A DNA stretch of 64,000 bases from Pseudomonas pseudonitroreducens (GCF_021603645.1 NZ_BQHJ01000005.1:62001-126000); one strand, 5' to 3'; counted from the first letter of the stretch, positions 52,242 through 61,464 are shown. Numbers and translations are program-made. The notes: a model not told the origin generated them from the sequence alone.

Positions 52242-53066
52242 ATGATCGAAGAACAGGGCTGGAGCACCTCGCTCGAAGGTACGACCCACCAGCCCGACCC
52301 GGCCAGCGCCGCTACTCACGCCGTGGTGATGCGCTATCACCAGGCCTGGCGCCGACATGACATCGAGGCGCTGATGGCGCTGTTCGACCCGCAGGTGGAG
52401 TACAACGATTTCTTCCAGGGGCGGCGGATTGCGCCGAGCGAACTGCGCGAGTACCTGCAGACCAGCATGCCGGCGGCGGGGGATGAATCGCAGGTCTACA
52501 CCGATCGCCTGCGTGTGGACGGCGACACGGCTTTCCTGCAGTACCAGGTGACCCTGCGCGGCACGCAGGGGCTGGTGTCTTTCCGCACCACCGAGGCCTA
52601 TACCGTGCGCGATGGCCGGATCATCCGGGTCAACGAGCACGCGGCGTTGATCGGTCAGCCGCAGAAGGCGGCCAGTGAGCCGCAACCGCGCATGGCCGAT
52701 AGCCGCCTGGGGCTTTCAGCGCGGCAGCTGAGCCAGTTGGGTGGCGATATCCAGCAGTATTTCCAGCAGACCCGGCCGTTCCTCAATCCCGACCTGGACA
52801 TGCCCCAGGTCGCGGCGGCCACCGGCTACACGCGCAACCAGATTTCCTACTTCCTCAACCAGGTGCTGGGCCTGAGCTTCTACCAGTACCTGAACCAACT
52901 GCGCCTGCGCCACCTGCTCGGCCAGCTCGACGGCGCCACCAGCGTCACGCGCATCGATGAACTGGCACGGGCGGCGGGCTTTCGTTCGCTGTCGACCTTC
53001 TACCGCTGCTTCCGCGAGGAAACGGGGCTGTCGCCCAAGGCCTATCTGGAGCAACAGCGGACGTGA
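52242..53066 (+). CDS. AraC-family regulator with an NTF2/SnoaL-like sensor domain
   Basis: A 274-residue fusion. Residues 20-135 form a SnoaL/NTF2-type domain (VVMRYHQAWRRHDIEALMALFDPQVEYNDFF, later TTEAYTVRDGRIIRVNEHAAL), and residues 160-272 the AraC HTH (MPQVAAATGYTRNQISYFLNQ and DELARAAGFRSLSTFYRCFREETG). Most AraC proteins carry cupin-type or helical sensors, so this combination is uncommon. The ATG at 52242 follows AGGGGAA. It is divergent from the amine oxidase gene (153 bp apart) and precedes the aldehyde dehydrogenase; it probably senses an intermediate of that route. Confidence 0.85.
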   Translation: MIEEQGWSTSLEGTTHQPDPASAATHAVVMRYHQAWRRHDIEALMALFDPQVEYNDFFQGRRIAPSELREYLQTSMPAAGDESQVYTDRLRVDGDTAFLQYQVTLRGTQGLVSFRTTEAYTVRDGRIIRVNEHAALIGQPQKAASEPQPRMADSRLGLSARQLSQLGGDIQQYFQQTRPFLNPDLDMPQVAAATGYTRNQISYFLNQVLGLSFYQYLNQLRLRHLLGQLDGATSVTRIDELARAAGFRSLSTFYRCFREETGLSPKAYLEQQRT

Positions 53067-53073
53067 CGTTCGT

Positions 53074-53141
53074 GTAGGAGCGGACTCCGTCCGCGATAGT
53101 CTGGAGCCGCTTCAAGACATCGCGGATGAATCCGCTCCTAC
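53074..53141. repeat. Inverted pair of 'gtaggagcggactccgtccgcgat' repeats
   Basis: An intact unit at 53074-53097 faces a degenerate unit (atcgcggatgaatccgctcc...tac) ending at 53141. It begins 8 bp after the regulator's stop codon. Confidence 0.85.
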
Positions 53142-53288
53142 GGGAGTGGTCCTGATATCGCAACGCGTTTAGTTACCTTGCTGCCCGCTCCGCGCGTGCC
53201 CGCATGCACGGCGCCCGCGTTATCAATCCTGTGCCCATTTCCCTATGCTCGGCCGACAAGCATTCCAACAAGCTCAGGAGACCTTCGC

Positions 53289-54761
53289 ATGCGCGACCAG
53301 CTCTATATCGATGGCCAGTGGCAGGCACCCGCACAGGGCGGCCGCTTCGAGGTGTACGAACCGTCCAGCGAAGCGGTGCTGACCGAGGTCGCCGCCGCTA
53401 CCGGCGAGGATGTGGATCGCGCCGTGCAGTCCGCGCGTCGGGCCTTCGATGAAGGCGAGTGGGGCCGCAGTACAGGCAAGGAGCGCGCCGGCTACCTGCG
53501 CGCCATCGCCGACAACCTGCGTGGCCGCCGCGAAGACCTGGCCCGCCTGGAAGTGCAGGACAACGGCAAGCCGCTGCCTGAAGCGCAGTGGGATATCGAC
53601 GACGCCATCGGCTGCTTCGACTACTACGCCGAGCTGGCCGAAGGGCTGAACGACGAGGGCGAAGTGGTCGCGCTGCCCGACGAGCGTTTCGCCTGCCGTG
53701 TGCTGCGCGAGCCGGTCGGTGTTGCCGGGCAGATCATCCCGTGGAACTACCCACTGCTGATGGCTTCGTGGAAGGTCGCGCCGGCGCTGGCTGCCGGTTG
53801 CACCGCCGTGCTCAAGCCTTCCGAGCTGACTCCGCTGACCTCCCTGGAGCTGGCCGCTGCCGCCGATGCCGTGGGCCTGCCCAAAGGCGTGCTCAACGTG
53901 GTCACCGGGCTGGGCCGCGATGCCGGTTCGCCACTTTCCGCGCATCCGGGCGTGGACAAGCTGGCCTTCACCGGCAGCGTGCCCACCGGGCGCGCGATCA
54001 TGCAGGCGGCGGCCCAGGACATCAAGAACGTCAGCCTGGAGCTGGGCGGCAAGTCGGCCTTCATTGTCTTTGACGACGCCGATATCGAGGCCGCCGTGGA
54101 GTGGATTCTCTTCGGCATCTTCTGGAACCAGGGCCAGGTTTGCAGCGCCACCTCGCGCCTGCTGGTGCAGGACGGCCTGCACGACCGGCTGATCGAACGC
54201 CTGGTGGAGGAAACCCGCCGCATCACCATCGGCAACGGCCTGGAGCCGGGCGTGCTGCTCGGCCCGCTGGTCAGCGCCGGCCAGCACGCCAAGGTACTGC
54301 AGGCCATCGAAGCCGGCGTGCGCGATGGGGCGAAACTGGCCACTGGCGGCAAGCGCCCGGCGCATCGGGACAAGGGCTGGTTCGTCGAGCCGACGGTATT
54401 CATCGACGCGCCGCTGGAAAGCGCCGTTTGGCGCGAGGAAATCTTCGGCCCGGTGCTTGCCGTGCGCCGCTTCAAGGATGAAGCCGAGGCGCTGCGCCTG
54501 GCCAACGACAGCCAGTTCGGCCTGGCGGCGGCGGTAATGTCCGCCGACCCGGCGCGTTGCCAGCGGGTGAGCCGTGGCCTGCGTGCCGGCATCGTCTGGG
54601 TCAACTGCTCGCAGCCGACCTTCACCCAGGCGCCCTGGGGCGGCTACAAGCAGAGCGGCATCGGCCGCGAGCTGGGCGTGTGGGGGCTGGACAATTACCT
54701 GGAGACCAAGCAAGTCACCGAGTACCTCAGCGACCAGCCGTGGGGTTGGTACATCAAGTGA
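53289..54761 (+). CDS. NAD(P)-dependent aldehyde dehydrogenase, betaine-aldehyde type
   Basis: A 490-residue aldehyde dehydrogenase. It has the cofactor motif GQIIPWNYPLLM, the general base Glu251 in LELGGKSAF, the nucleophile Cys285 in NQGQVCSATSR and the C-terminal PWGGYKQSGIGRELG. These fit the betaine-/gamma-aminobutyraldehyde group, which oxidises omega-amino and quaternary amino aldehydes. The ATG at 53289 has AGGAG eight bases upstream. It would take up the aldehyde made by the FAD amine oxidase encoded on the other side of the regulator. Confidence 0.92.
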   Translation: MRDQLYIDGQWQAPAQGGRFEVYEPSSEAVLTEVAAATGEDVDRAVQSARRAFDEGEWGRSTGKERAGYLRAIADNLRGRREDLARLEVQDNGKPLPEAQWDIDDAIGCFDYYAELAEGLNDEGEVVALPDERFACRVLREPVGVAGQIIPWNYPLLMASWKVAPALAAGCTAVLKPSELTPLTSLELAAAADAVGLPKGVLNVVTGLGRDAGSPLSAHPGVDKLAFTGSVPTGRAIMQAAAQDIKNVSLELGGKSAFIVFDDADIEAAVEWILFGIFWNQGQVCSATSRLLVQDGLHDRLIERLVEETRRITIGNGLEPGVLLGPLVSAGQHAKVLQAIEAGVRDGAKLATGGKRPAHRDKGWFVEPTVFIDAPLESAVWREEIFGPVLAVRRFKDEAEALRLANDSQFGLAAAVMSADPARCQRVSRGLRAGIVWVNCSQPTFTQAPWGGYKQSGIGRELGVWGLDNYLETKQVTEYLSDQPWGWYIK

Positions 54762-54825
54762 TGTGAGGCGCAGCGCGGCCTTGGCTGCGCCTGGCGCCCC
54801 GGCCTCGATTTCTCGATTAGCCATT

Positions 54826-54897
54826 GTTCGCGAGCAAGCTCGCTCCTACCCGGGGCAGTCCGGCAGACACCTGTAGGAGCGAGCTTGCTCGCGAACC
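54826..54897. repeat. Inverted pair of REP-like 'gcgagcaagctcgc' repeats
   Basis: gttcgcgagcaagctcgctc...ctac at 54826-54849 faces gtaggagcgagcttgctcgc...gaacc at 54873-54897. It lies after the aldehyde dehydrogenase gene. Confidence 0.9.
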
Positions 54898-54945
54898 CGT
54901 CCAACGCCGAAGCGCGCGTCGCTGCACTCCGTCGTTTCAGACCGC

Positions 54946-54970
54946 GTAGGAGCGGACTCTGTCCGCGATC
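54946..54970. repeat. Single 'gtaggagcggactctgtccgcgatc' repeat
   Basis: One unit of the second REP-like family, 28 bp from the end of the LysR gene on the minus strand. Confidence 0.85.
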
Positions 54971-54997
54971 GACTTCACCGCCGCGCCAGTCGCAAGA

Positions 54998-55912
54998 TCA
55001 GATCAACCCCTTCCCCTGCAAATGCTCGCGCAGGTACTCGATGAACACCCGTACCTTGCGCGTACTGCGCCGGTGCGGCAGGTAGAGCACGTGCACCCAG
55101 GGGCCGAAGGCGCTCTGGTCGCGCCAGCAGTCGGGCAACTGTTCCACCAGTTCGCCGCTTTCCAGGTAGGGCAGTGCGCTCCATTGCGGCAGGAACTGCA
55201 GGCCCTGGCCGTCGAGCAGGCAGGAGAGCAGGAAGTCGTAGTTGTCGCTGGCGATGCGCGGTACCGGCTGGCGGATGCGCAGGCGTTCGCCGTCCTTCTG
55301 CACCCACCAGAAATTCCGGTTCAGCAGCGGATGGCGGAAGATCAGCCAGTCGTGCTGCTCGTAGTTCTCCAATGTCACCTCCAGGCCCTTTTCCGCCAGG
55401 TACTTCGGGCTGGCGCAGAGCATCAGGCGATTTTCCAGCAGCGGCTGGGCGATCACGTCCGGCAGGTCGATGGGGCCGTCACGCAAGGCAATGTCGTAGC
55501 CGCCTTCCACCAGGTCGACGAATTCGTCCAGCAGGTCCACCTCCAGGCGCACCTGCGGGTGCTCGCGCAGGAAACGGCAACACACCGCGTTGAAGAAGGC
55601 CGGGGCGAAGGAGGGCGGCGAGACGATGCGCAGGCTGCCACGCAACTCGGTCTGCAACTGCTCGACTTCCTCGCTGGCGCGCTGCAACTGCATCAGCGCC
55701 GAGCGAGCACCTTCCAGGTAGATGTGCCCGGCCTCGGTCAGCGCCATGCGCCGCGTGGTGCGTTCGAACAGGCGCTGACCAAGGTCGGCTTCCAGTTGCG
55801 CCACGCCCTTGGTGATCGCCGATGGCGTCTTGCCCAGCTGTTCGGCGGCGCGGCTGAAGCCGCCGTGGTCGGCGGTGGCGACGAACATGGTGAGGGCGGT
55901 CATCTTGTCCAT
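54998..55912 (-). CDS. LysR-family regulator, CrgA/DhcR-like
   Basis: A 304-residue regulator. The HTH is at about 4-63 (MTALTMFVATADHGGFSRAAEQLGKTPSAITKGVAQLEADLGQRLFERTTR in segments), typical of the CrgA/TTLR subgroup, and the effector domain has LRIVSPPSFAPAFFNAVCCRFL. The ATG at 55912 has AGGAAG six bases upstream; a Met four residues on is an alternative. It is divergent from the amidohydrolase gene (106 bp gap) and is the probable regulator of the amidohydrolase, C45 and MHS genes. Confidence 0.87.
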   Translation of the reverse strand: MDKMTALTMFVATADHGGFSRAAEQLGKTPSAITKGVAQLEADLGQRLFERTTRRMALTEAGHIYLEGARSALMQLQRASEEVEQLQTELRGSLRIVSPPSFAPAFFNAVCCRFLREHPQVRLEVDLLDEFVDLVEGGYDIALRDGPIDLPDVIAQPLLENRLMLCASPKYLAEKGLEVTLENYEQHDWLIFRHPLLNRNFWWVQKDGERLRIRQPVPRIASDNYDFLLSCLLDGQGLQFLPQWSALPYLESGELVEQLPDCWRDQSAFGPWVHVLYLPHRRSTRKVRVFIEYLREHLQGKGLI

Positions 55913-56018
55913 GGATTGCTTCCTGGCAGGAACAGAAGTTGTGCGGGAAGTCAGTGTTAAAGCCGCCAGGGCTTTTGCTTAACCTTCGTCACAGATCAAC
56001 AATAACGAAGGCTCTGCG

Positions 56019-57755
56019 ATGAAACTACTGATTCCGGCGCTGGTGTCGGCGGCTTGCGCTTTTTCCTCGATGGAAACTATGGCCGCCGCCGACCTCATCT
56101 TCCATGGCGGCAAGGTCTACACCGCCGAACCCGGCCAGGCCCTGCAACAGGCGGTGGCGGTGGAGAACGGCCGCATCCTCGCCGTTGGCTCCGACGCGCA
56201 GATCCTCAAACTCCAGCAACCGGCGACCCAGCTCATCGACCTGCATGGCCAGGTGCTGATGCCCGGTTTCATCGACGCTCACACCCACCTGGTCAAGGGT
56301 GGCCTGCAGATGCTCCAGGCCAACCTGGACAACCAGGACCTGCCGCTGGCCGAGTTCGAAAACAAGCTGCGCCAGTGGCGCGACGACGGCCGCGCGCGAC
56401 GTGGCCAGTTTCTCTATGTCGGTGGTGTGCCCACGGCGTACTGGGACGAGATCGGCGAGCTGCAGCAGCGCTTCAACCAGGGTGAGTGGGCTGATCAGCC
56501 GATCCTCCTGGCGGGTGGTGACTACCACACCGGCTGGGCCAATCAGGCCTTGCTGAAACTGGCCGGTATCGACGCTGCCAAGGTCAGGTCACTGCAAGGC
56601 GAAGAACAGGCCACCATCGGTCATGACGCTGACGGCAAGCCCAATGGCTTCCTGGTGGATGCCGGCCTCTACCCGGTGCAGGCGCTGTTGCCGCTGCCGA
56701 CCGACGACGAGTTACTCAAGGCCCTGAAAGGCGCGCAGCGCTACTACCACGAGCTGGGCATCACCGCCTGGATGGAGCCCCTGGCGAACGAGAATCCCGG
56801 CGGCGACATCCACAACGATTCCGTCGGCGTGCTGCCGGCCTACAAGCTGCTGGCGCAGGAGGGCGGGCTGACCGCTCATGTCGCCGCACTGCTGATGGCC
56901 GATTCCAAGGCGACCCCGGCCGACCTCGACGAGCTGGACAAGGTGCGCCAGCAGTTCATCGATGTTCCCAACCTGACGCTGCCGGGCATCAAGATCTTCG
57001 CTGACGGCGTGGCCGAAGTGCCGGCGCAGAGCGCGGCGATGCTCGAGCCCTATAGCAACTCGAAGAAGTACGGCGAACTGCTGATCGACCCCGAGCACTT
57101 CGGCGAACTGGTCAGCGCCGCCGATGCCCGCGGCTGGCTGGTGCACATCCACGCCATCGGCGACCGCGCGGTGCGCGAATCGCTTAACGGCATCGAGCAG
57201 GCGCGCAAGGATCGCCACAGCGGCATCCCGCACTCCATCACCCACCTGCAGATGGTCAATCCGAAGGACTTCGCGCGCTTCAAGGCGCTCGATGTGATCG
57301 CCGCCATGCAGCTCTATTGGGCGGCTGCCGACGAGAACAGCGTCGACCTGGTCAAGCCCTATGTCAGCGCCATGGCCTTCCTGCACATGTACCCGGCGCG
57401 CTCGCTGCTGAAGAACGGCGCGACCATTTCCGGCGCCAGCGACTGGCCGATCACCACGCCCGACCCCTGGAAAGCCATCTACCAGGCGATCCAGCGTGTC
57501 GGCCCGAAGGGTGTGCTCAATGCCGCCGAGGATATCGATCGGCAGACCATGTTCCAGGCCTACACCCTCAACGCGGCGCGCACTATGCGCCTGGAGGGGA
57601 GCATCGGTTCGCTGAAGCCGGGCAAGCAGGCCGACCTGATCCTGCTCGATCGCGACGTGTTCACCGTCGAGCCGCAAGCGCTGCGTGACACCCAGGTGCT
57701 CAAGACCTGGTTCGCCGGCCGCGAAGTCTATAGTCGTCCGAGCGACAAACCGTGA
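56019..57755 (+). CDS. Exported amidohydrolase, YtcJ-like (Amidohydro_3)
   Basis: A 578-residue metal-dependent amidohydrolase with a signal peptide (LLIPALVSAACAFSSMETMAAA). The TIM-barrel metal site starts with DAHTHLVKGG near residue 86; further ligands are HIHAIGDRA and SDWPITTPDPW. The C terminus re-forms the small beta domain (LKPGKQADLILLDRDVF). The family (YtcJ) acts on varied N-acyl or urea-like compounds. A periplasmic position would allow hydrolysis of an incoming substrate. Upstream is the divergent LysR gene; downstream, after a repeat, is the C45 gene. Confidence 0.88.
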   Translation: MKLLIPALVSAACAFSSMETMAAADLIFHGGKVYTAEPGQALQQAVAVENGRILAVGSDAQILKLQQPATQLIDLHGQVLMPGFIDAHTHLVKGGLQMLQANLDNQDLPLAEFENKLRQWRDDGRARRGQFLYVGGVPTAYWDEIGELQQRFNQGEWADQPILLAGGDYHTGWANQALLKLAGIDAAKVRSLQGEEQATIGHDADGKPNGFLVDAGLYPVQALLPLPTDDELLKALKGAQRYYHELGITAWMEPLANENPGGDIHNDSVGVLPAYKLLAQEGGLTAHVAALLMADSKATPADLDELDKVRQQFIDVPNLTLPGIKIFADGVAEVPAQSAAMLEPYSNSKKYGELLIDPEHFGELVSAADARGWLVHIHAIGDRAVRESLNGIEQARKDRHSGIPHSITHLQMVNPKDFARFKALDVIAAMQLYWAAADENSVDLVKPYVSAMAFLHMYPARSLLKNGATISGASDWPITTPDPWKAIYQAIQRVGPKGVLNAAEDIDRQTMFQAYTLNAARTMRLEGSIGSLKPGKQADLILLDRDVFTVEPQALRDTQVLKTWFAGREVYSRPSDKP

Positions 57756-57768
57756 TCGTTGCCAACTC

Positions 57769-57848
57769 GTAGGATGGGTGCAGCGCAGCGATAGCCATGC
57801 TGTAGCGACGCCGGATCGATGGGTATCGCTGCGCTCCACCCATCCTAC
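57769..57848. repeat. Inverted intergenic repeat, family 'gtaggatgggtggagcg', copy 3
   Basis: Left arm gtaggatgggtgcagcgcag and right arm ending in ccacccatcctac. It lies 13 bp after the amidohydrolase stop. Copies 1 and 2 are at 1677-1757 and 12517-12597. Confidence 0.9.
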
Positions 57849-57893
57849 AAAGCACTCTGTGATTTGATTCGATAGTTCTACAGGAGCCTTGCC

Positions 57894-58973
57894 GTGATTC
57901 TTCACACCTTCACCACCGACATCCGCGACCCGCTGCAGCGTGGCCGGCAGATCGGCGAAACCTTCGCCGAGCAGATCCGCCAGAGCGTGGCGCTGTACCT
58001 GGACTTCTTCCCCCGCGTTGGCGTGGAGATCGACAAGGCGCGGGCCATCGGTGAAGGCAGCCTGTCGGCGCTGGCCGACTGGTGCCCGGCGCTGGCCAGG
58101 GAAGTCGAAGGCCTGGCCCTGGGCGTCGGCCTGCCGCTGTGGCAGCTGGCGGCGTTGAACGCCCGCACCGAAGTGCTGGCGGTGATGCCCGAGCAGCCGG
58201 TGGAAGGCGAGTGCTCCACTTCCGTCCACGCCCCGGCGGGTGCTGCTGCACCGCGCAGTCTGCAGACCTGGGACTGGCACGACAGCCTGGTACCGCACGG
58301 CCTGCTGCTGGGCTTCACCGGCAGCACCGGCCTCACCGCCAAGTTGTTCACCGAGTTCGGCATGCTCGGCAAGATCGGCGTGAACAGCGCAGGCCTCGGC
58401 GTGCACTTCAACATCCTGCACCACGCCAGTGACGACGGCAGTGCCGGCGTGCCGGTGCATGCCATCGCCCGTCGCGTGCTGGAAGAGGCCAGCAGCGTCA
58501 CCGAGGCCATCGACCTGGCGCGCTCGGCGCGGGTCAGCGCGTCCACCGTGCTCAGCGTGTTCACCCGCAACGACGTGCGCGCCCGCGCCGCCAGCATCGA
58601 GATGAGCCCGGCGCATACCGCCGTGGTGGTGCCGCGCGAAGATGGCTGGCTGTTGCATACCAACCACTTCCTCGATGGCGAACTGAGCTGGGGCGAGCGC
58701 ACGGCGGACGTGTCCACCACCTACGCGCGCCTGGACCACCTCAGGGCTGCCACCGCCGGCATGACCGGCAAGGCCCTGCGCGAGCGCGCCGACGCCTTCT
58801 GCGGCGCCGACGGCGACCAGGCAGTGGTGTGCTTCCACCCGGACATGTCCGAACCGGATACCGAGCGCTGGGAAACCCTGCTGAGCATCGGCCTGGACAC
58901 CGTCGGGTGCGCCCTGGAGTACGTCGCCGGCACGCCGAAGAAGCTGGCGGATGAGGGCTTCCTGCGCTTCTGA
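57894..58973 (+). CDS. C45-family acyltransferase/amidase (isopenicillin N acyltransferase-like)
   Basis: A 359-residue N-terminal-nucleophile hydrolase homologue. The self-cleavage site is EGECSTSVHA with Cys at about residue 105, followed by TWDWH and EFGMLGKIGVNSAGLGVHFN, the pattern of the C45 family (acyl-CoA:6-aminopenicillanate acyltransferase). Bacterial members cleave or transfer acyl groups of amides. It has no signal peptide. GTG at 57894 follows AGGAGCC. It lies between an amidohydrolase and an MHS transporter, in agreement with use of an N-acyl compound. Confidence 0.87.
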   Translation: MILHTFTTDIRDPLQRGRQIGETFAEQIRQSVALYLDFFPRVGVEIDKARAIGEGSLSALADWCPALAREVEGLALGVGLPLWQLAALNARTEVLAVMPEQPVEGECSTSVHAPAGAAAPRSLQTWDWHDSLVPHGLLLGFTGSTGLTAKLFTEFGMLGKIGVNSAGLGVHFNILHHASDDGSAGVPVHAIARRVLEEASSVTEAIDLARSARVSASTVLSVFTRNDVRARAASIEMSPAHTAVVVPREDGWLLHTNHFLDGELSWGERTADVSTTYARLDHLRAATAGMTGKALRERADAFCGADGDQAVVCFHPDMSEPDTERWETLLSIGLDTVGCALEYVAGTPKKLADEGFLRF

Positions 58974-58990
58974 GGCAAACGGGTGGGAGC

Positions 58991-59105
58991 CCCTCACCCT
59001 GACCCTCTCCCAAGGGGAGAGGGGACTGATCGGCAGAGCTTGAAACAACAGCGTCAGCCGGTACATGCGGCTCCCTCTCCCTTTGGGAGAGGGCTGGGGC
59101 GAGGG
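58991..59105. repeat. Inverted repeat of 'ccctctccc...gggagaggg' type
   Basis: A left unit at 58991-59024 (ccctcaccctgaccctctcc...gagaggg) and a right unit at 59073-59105 (ccctctccctttgggagagg...gcgaggg), each palindromic and facing each other. This is a fifth repeat family in the window, seen only here. Confidence 0.85.
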
Positions 59106-59248
59106 CAATGTCCGAGCGCTGAAGTTCGCTTCAGCGCAGATCGCAAACGTCACAACGCAACTTCTCAATTTCAGAACTGACGCCTCCGTGGCAGCCCTCC
59201 GGCCGCCGCGCGGGTTTCGTGTTGCCACAAAAACAAGAGTGAACCGCC

Positions 59249-60583
59249 ATGATCGACCACACGCCCGCAGCTCCTGGCTCGCGCTCGGCCTTTCGCACCT
59301 TCTGCGTCTCCGGCATGGGCACCGCGCTGGAGTTCTATGATTTCGTCATCTACGGCTACGCCGCAGCGCTGATCTTCCCGCAACTGTTCTTCCCCGGCAT
59401 GGACCGGCTGACCGCTGTGCTGGTCGCCTTTGCGGCCTTCGGCGCCGGCTTCTTTGCCCGTCCGCTGGGCGGTGTGGTGTTCGGTCACCTGGGCGACCGC
59501 TACGGCCGGCAGAAGGCACTGGTCGCCACCCTGGTGCTGATGGGCGCGAGCACCTTGCTGATCGGCTTCCTACCGACCCACGCCAGCATCGGCGCCGCCG
59601 CTCCCATCCTGCTGGTGCTGCTGCGCCTGGTGCAGGGCTTCGCCGCCGGCGGCGAGTGGGGCGGGGCGGCGCTGTTCGGCATCGAGGTCGCGCCCAAGGG
59701 CCGCCGCGGCCTGTGGGGCAGCTTCACGAGCATGGGCATCGGCATCGGCGGCATCTTCGGTTCGGCGGTGTTCGCCATCGTCAGCTTCGCCTTCGACGAT
59801 GACCTGAGCGGTATTGCCTGGCGTATTCCGTTCTGGCTCGGTGGCCTGCTGGTGCTGATCGGCCTTTATGCGCGCCTGCAGAACACCGCGCCGCAGCCCA
59901 AGGCCGCGCCAAAAGCCGAGGCGCGCATGCCGCTGATGGAGGCCTTCCGCCGCCGCCCGCGCGAGCTGCTGCTGTGTATCGGCATCGCTTTCGGTTACGT
60001 CACCATTGCCTATATCGGCAGCACCTTCTTCCTCGCCTACGCGACCGACATCGGCTACAGCAGCAGCCACGCCCTGCTGTTCGACTTCTCGCTGTCAGTG
60101 GCGATCGTTGCCTCGGCGCCGTTCTTCGGTCACTTGTCGGATCGCTTCGGCCGCCGTGCGGTCATGATCTTCGGCGCGGCGATCATGGCGCTGGGGCTGT
60201 TCGCCTTCTTCCCGCTGATCGGCCTGCACAACCTGCCGCTGGCTTTGCTGGCGTATATCGCCGTGGGCTTCTTCATGGGGGCGACCCAGGGACCGATCCC
60301 GGCCTTCCTTGCCGAACAGTTCCCGCGGGAAATGCGCTACTCGGGGATTTCCTTCAGCTACCAGATCGGCGCGGCGTTGGGTGGCGGCACGGCGTCGAGC
60401 ATCGCCACGGCCATCCTCATCGCCACCGGGCGCAACCCCTTCGGCGTGGCACTCTACGGCGCGGCGGCGCTGTTGCTGGTGGCGCTGTGTTCCTGGCTGC
60501 TGCGTGAGACCGCGCACCTGCCGATGGATCTGATCGACCGCGACGACGCCGCTCCGGGCGTCGCCCAGGCGCAGGTCGGTTAA
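59249..60583 (+). CDS. MHS-family MFS transporter
   Basis: A 444-residue 12-segment carrier of the metabolite:H+ symporter family (ShiA, ProP, KgtP relatives). The N terminus has GTALEFYDFVIYGYAAAL, typical of the group, with the MFS motif GHLGDRYGRQKAL and later GHLSDRFGRRAVM. The ATG at 59249 follows a gene-free gap with the repeat at 58991-59105. Its stop TAA overlaps the stop of the convergent EamA gene in the four bases TTAA (60580-60583). It probably imports the product or substrate of the C45 and amidohydrolase genes. Confidence 0.9.
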   Translation: MIDHTPAAPGSRSAFRTFCVSGMGTALEFYDFVIYGYAAALIFPQLFFPGMDRLTAVLVAFAAFGAGFFARPLGGVVFGHLGDRYGRQKALVATLVLMGASTLLIGFLPTHASIGAAAPILLVLLRLVQGFAAGGEWGGAALFGIEVAPKGRRGLWGSFTSMGIGIGGIFGSAVFAIVSFAFDDDLSGIAWRIPFWLGGLLVLIGLYARLQNTAPQPKAAPKAEARMPLMEAFRRRPRELLLCIGIAFGYVTIAYIGSTFFLAYATDIGYSSSHALLFDFSLSVAIVASAPFFGHLSDRFGRRAVMIFGAAIMALGLFAFFPLIGLHNLPLALLAYIAVGFFMGATQGPIPAFLAEQFPREMRYSGISFSYQIGAALGGGTASSIATAILIATGRNPFGVALYGAAALLLVALCSWLLRETAHLPMDLIDRDDAAPGVAQAQVG

Positions 60584-61464
60584 GTCACGGCGCGGGCTTT
60601 GGTGCCGGGTACCAGGCCGAGCACCAGGGCGCAGCCGATCAGGATGATCAGCGCGCCCACGCCCTGCACCAGCGACAGGCTCTCGCCCAGCACCAGGGCG
60701 CCGATCAGGACGGCGACCACGGTGACGACGAACTCCACGCTGATGGTTCTGGTCGCACCGATTCGCGAGACGAGCTGGAAGTAGACGACGTAGTTCACCG
60801 CGCTGAATATGCAGCCGCAGATCAGCAGGAAGAACACATCGATTGGTTGCGGCGTGCCGGGCACCGGCACCCAGATCAGCAATGGCAGGGTCAGCAGCCC
60901 GCCGATGCCGAAGGCGCCACAGGTCACTTCCCAGGGGCCGGCGGTGCGCAGCTTCAGGCTGGCGTAATTGCTGCCGAAGGCCGCGCAGACGGCACCGAAC
61001 ACGGACGCAGCACTGCCGAGCATGAACTCGTGCGTGATCGGCACCGCTGGGAAGCCCACCAGCAGCAGCATGCCGAAAAAGCCCAGCACCAGCCCGCCGA
61101 GGCCGCTCCAGGTGATGCGTTCCAGGCCCCAGAGGCGGCCGATGAGCATCGAGAACAGCGGAATCCCGGCGACGAAGATCGCCGCCATGGCGGTGCCGAT
61201 GCGCGGGGTGGCGTAGGTCATGCCGATCAACTGGCCGGCCACGGTGGTGGCGCCGATCACGCACAGCGGCTTCCACAGCCCTGCGAAGTTCAGCTGGCGC
61301 CCGGACAGCCGCGCCACGGCGAACAGCGTGAAGCTGGCGATCAGCGCGCGGAAGCTGACTGCGCCGACCCAGCCGAACCCGGCGATGGCCTTGAGCAGGA
61401 CGAGAAAGGACAGCCCCCAGCCGATCGCGAGGAACAGGTAGGCGGCAAGGTCGCGCGGTTGCAT
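60580..61464 (-). CDS. EamA/DMT-family transporter
   Basis: A 294-residue exporter-type carrier with ten membrane segments and two EamA repeats (LFLAIGWGLSFLVLLKAIAGF at the start; SVEFVVTVVAVLIGALVLGESLS near the end). Substrates in this family are amino acids or metabolites. The ATG at 61464 has GGAG but only four bases away; the frame is open to 61536 without a better site. It is convergent with the MHS gene. Confidence 0.87.
   Translation of the reverse strand: MQPRDLAAYLFLAIGWGLSFLVLLKAIAGFGWVGAVSFRALIASFTLFAVARLSGRQLNFAGLWKPLCVIGATTVAGQLIGMTYATPRIGTAMAAIFVAGIPLFSMLIGRLWGLERITWSGLGGLVLGFFGMLLLVGFPAVPITHEFMLGSAASVFGAVCAAFGSNYASLKLRTAGPWEVTCGAFGIGGLLTLPLLIWVPVPGTPQPIDVFFLLICGCIFSAVNYVVYFQLVSRIGATRTISVEFVVTVVAVLIGALVLGESLSLVQGVGALIILIGCALVLGLVPGTKARAVT

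Noticed and set aside
56712-59228. Minus-strand ORF of 838 codons across amidohydrolase and C45 genes
   Set aside because: It spans two genes, a repeat and a gap, all better explained by the plus strand.
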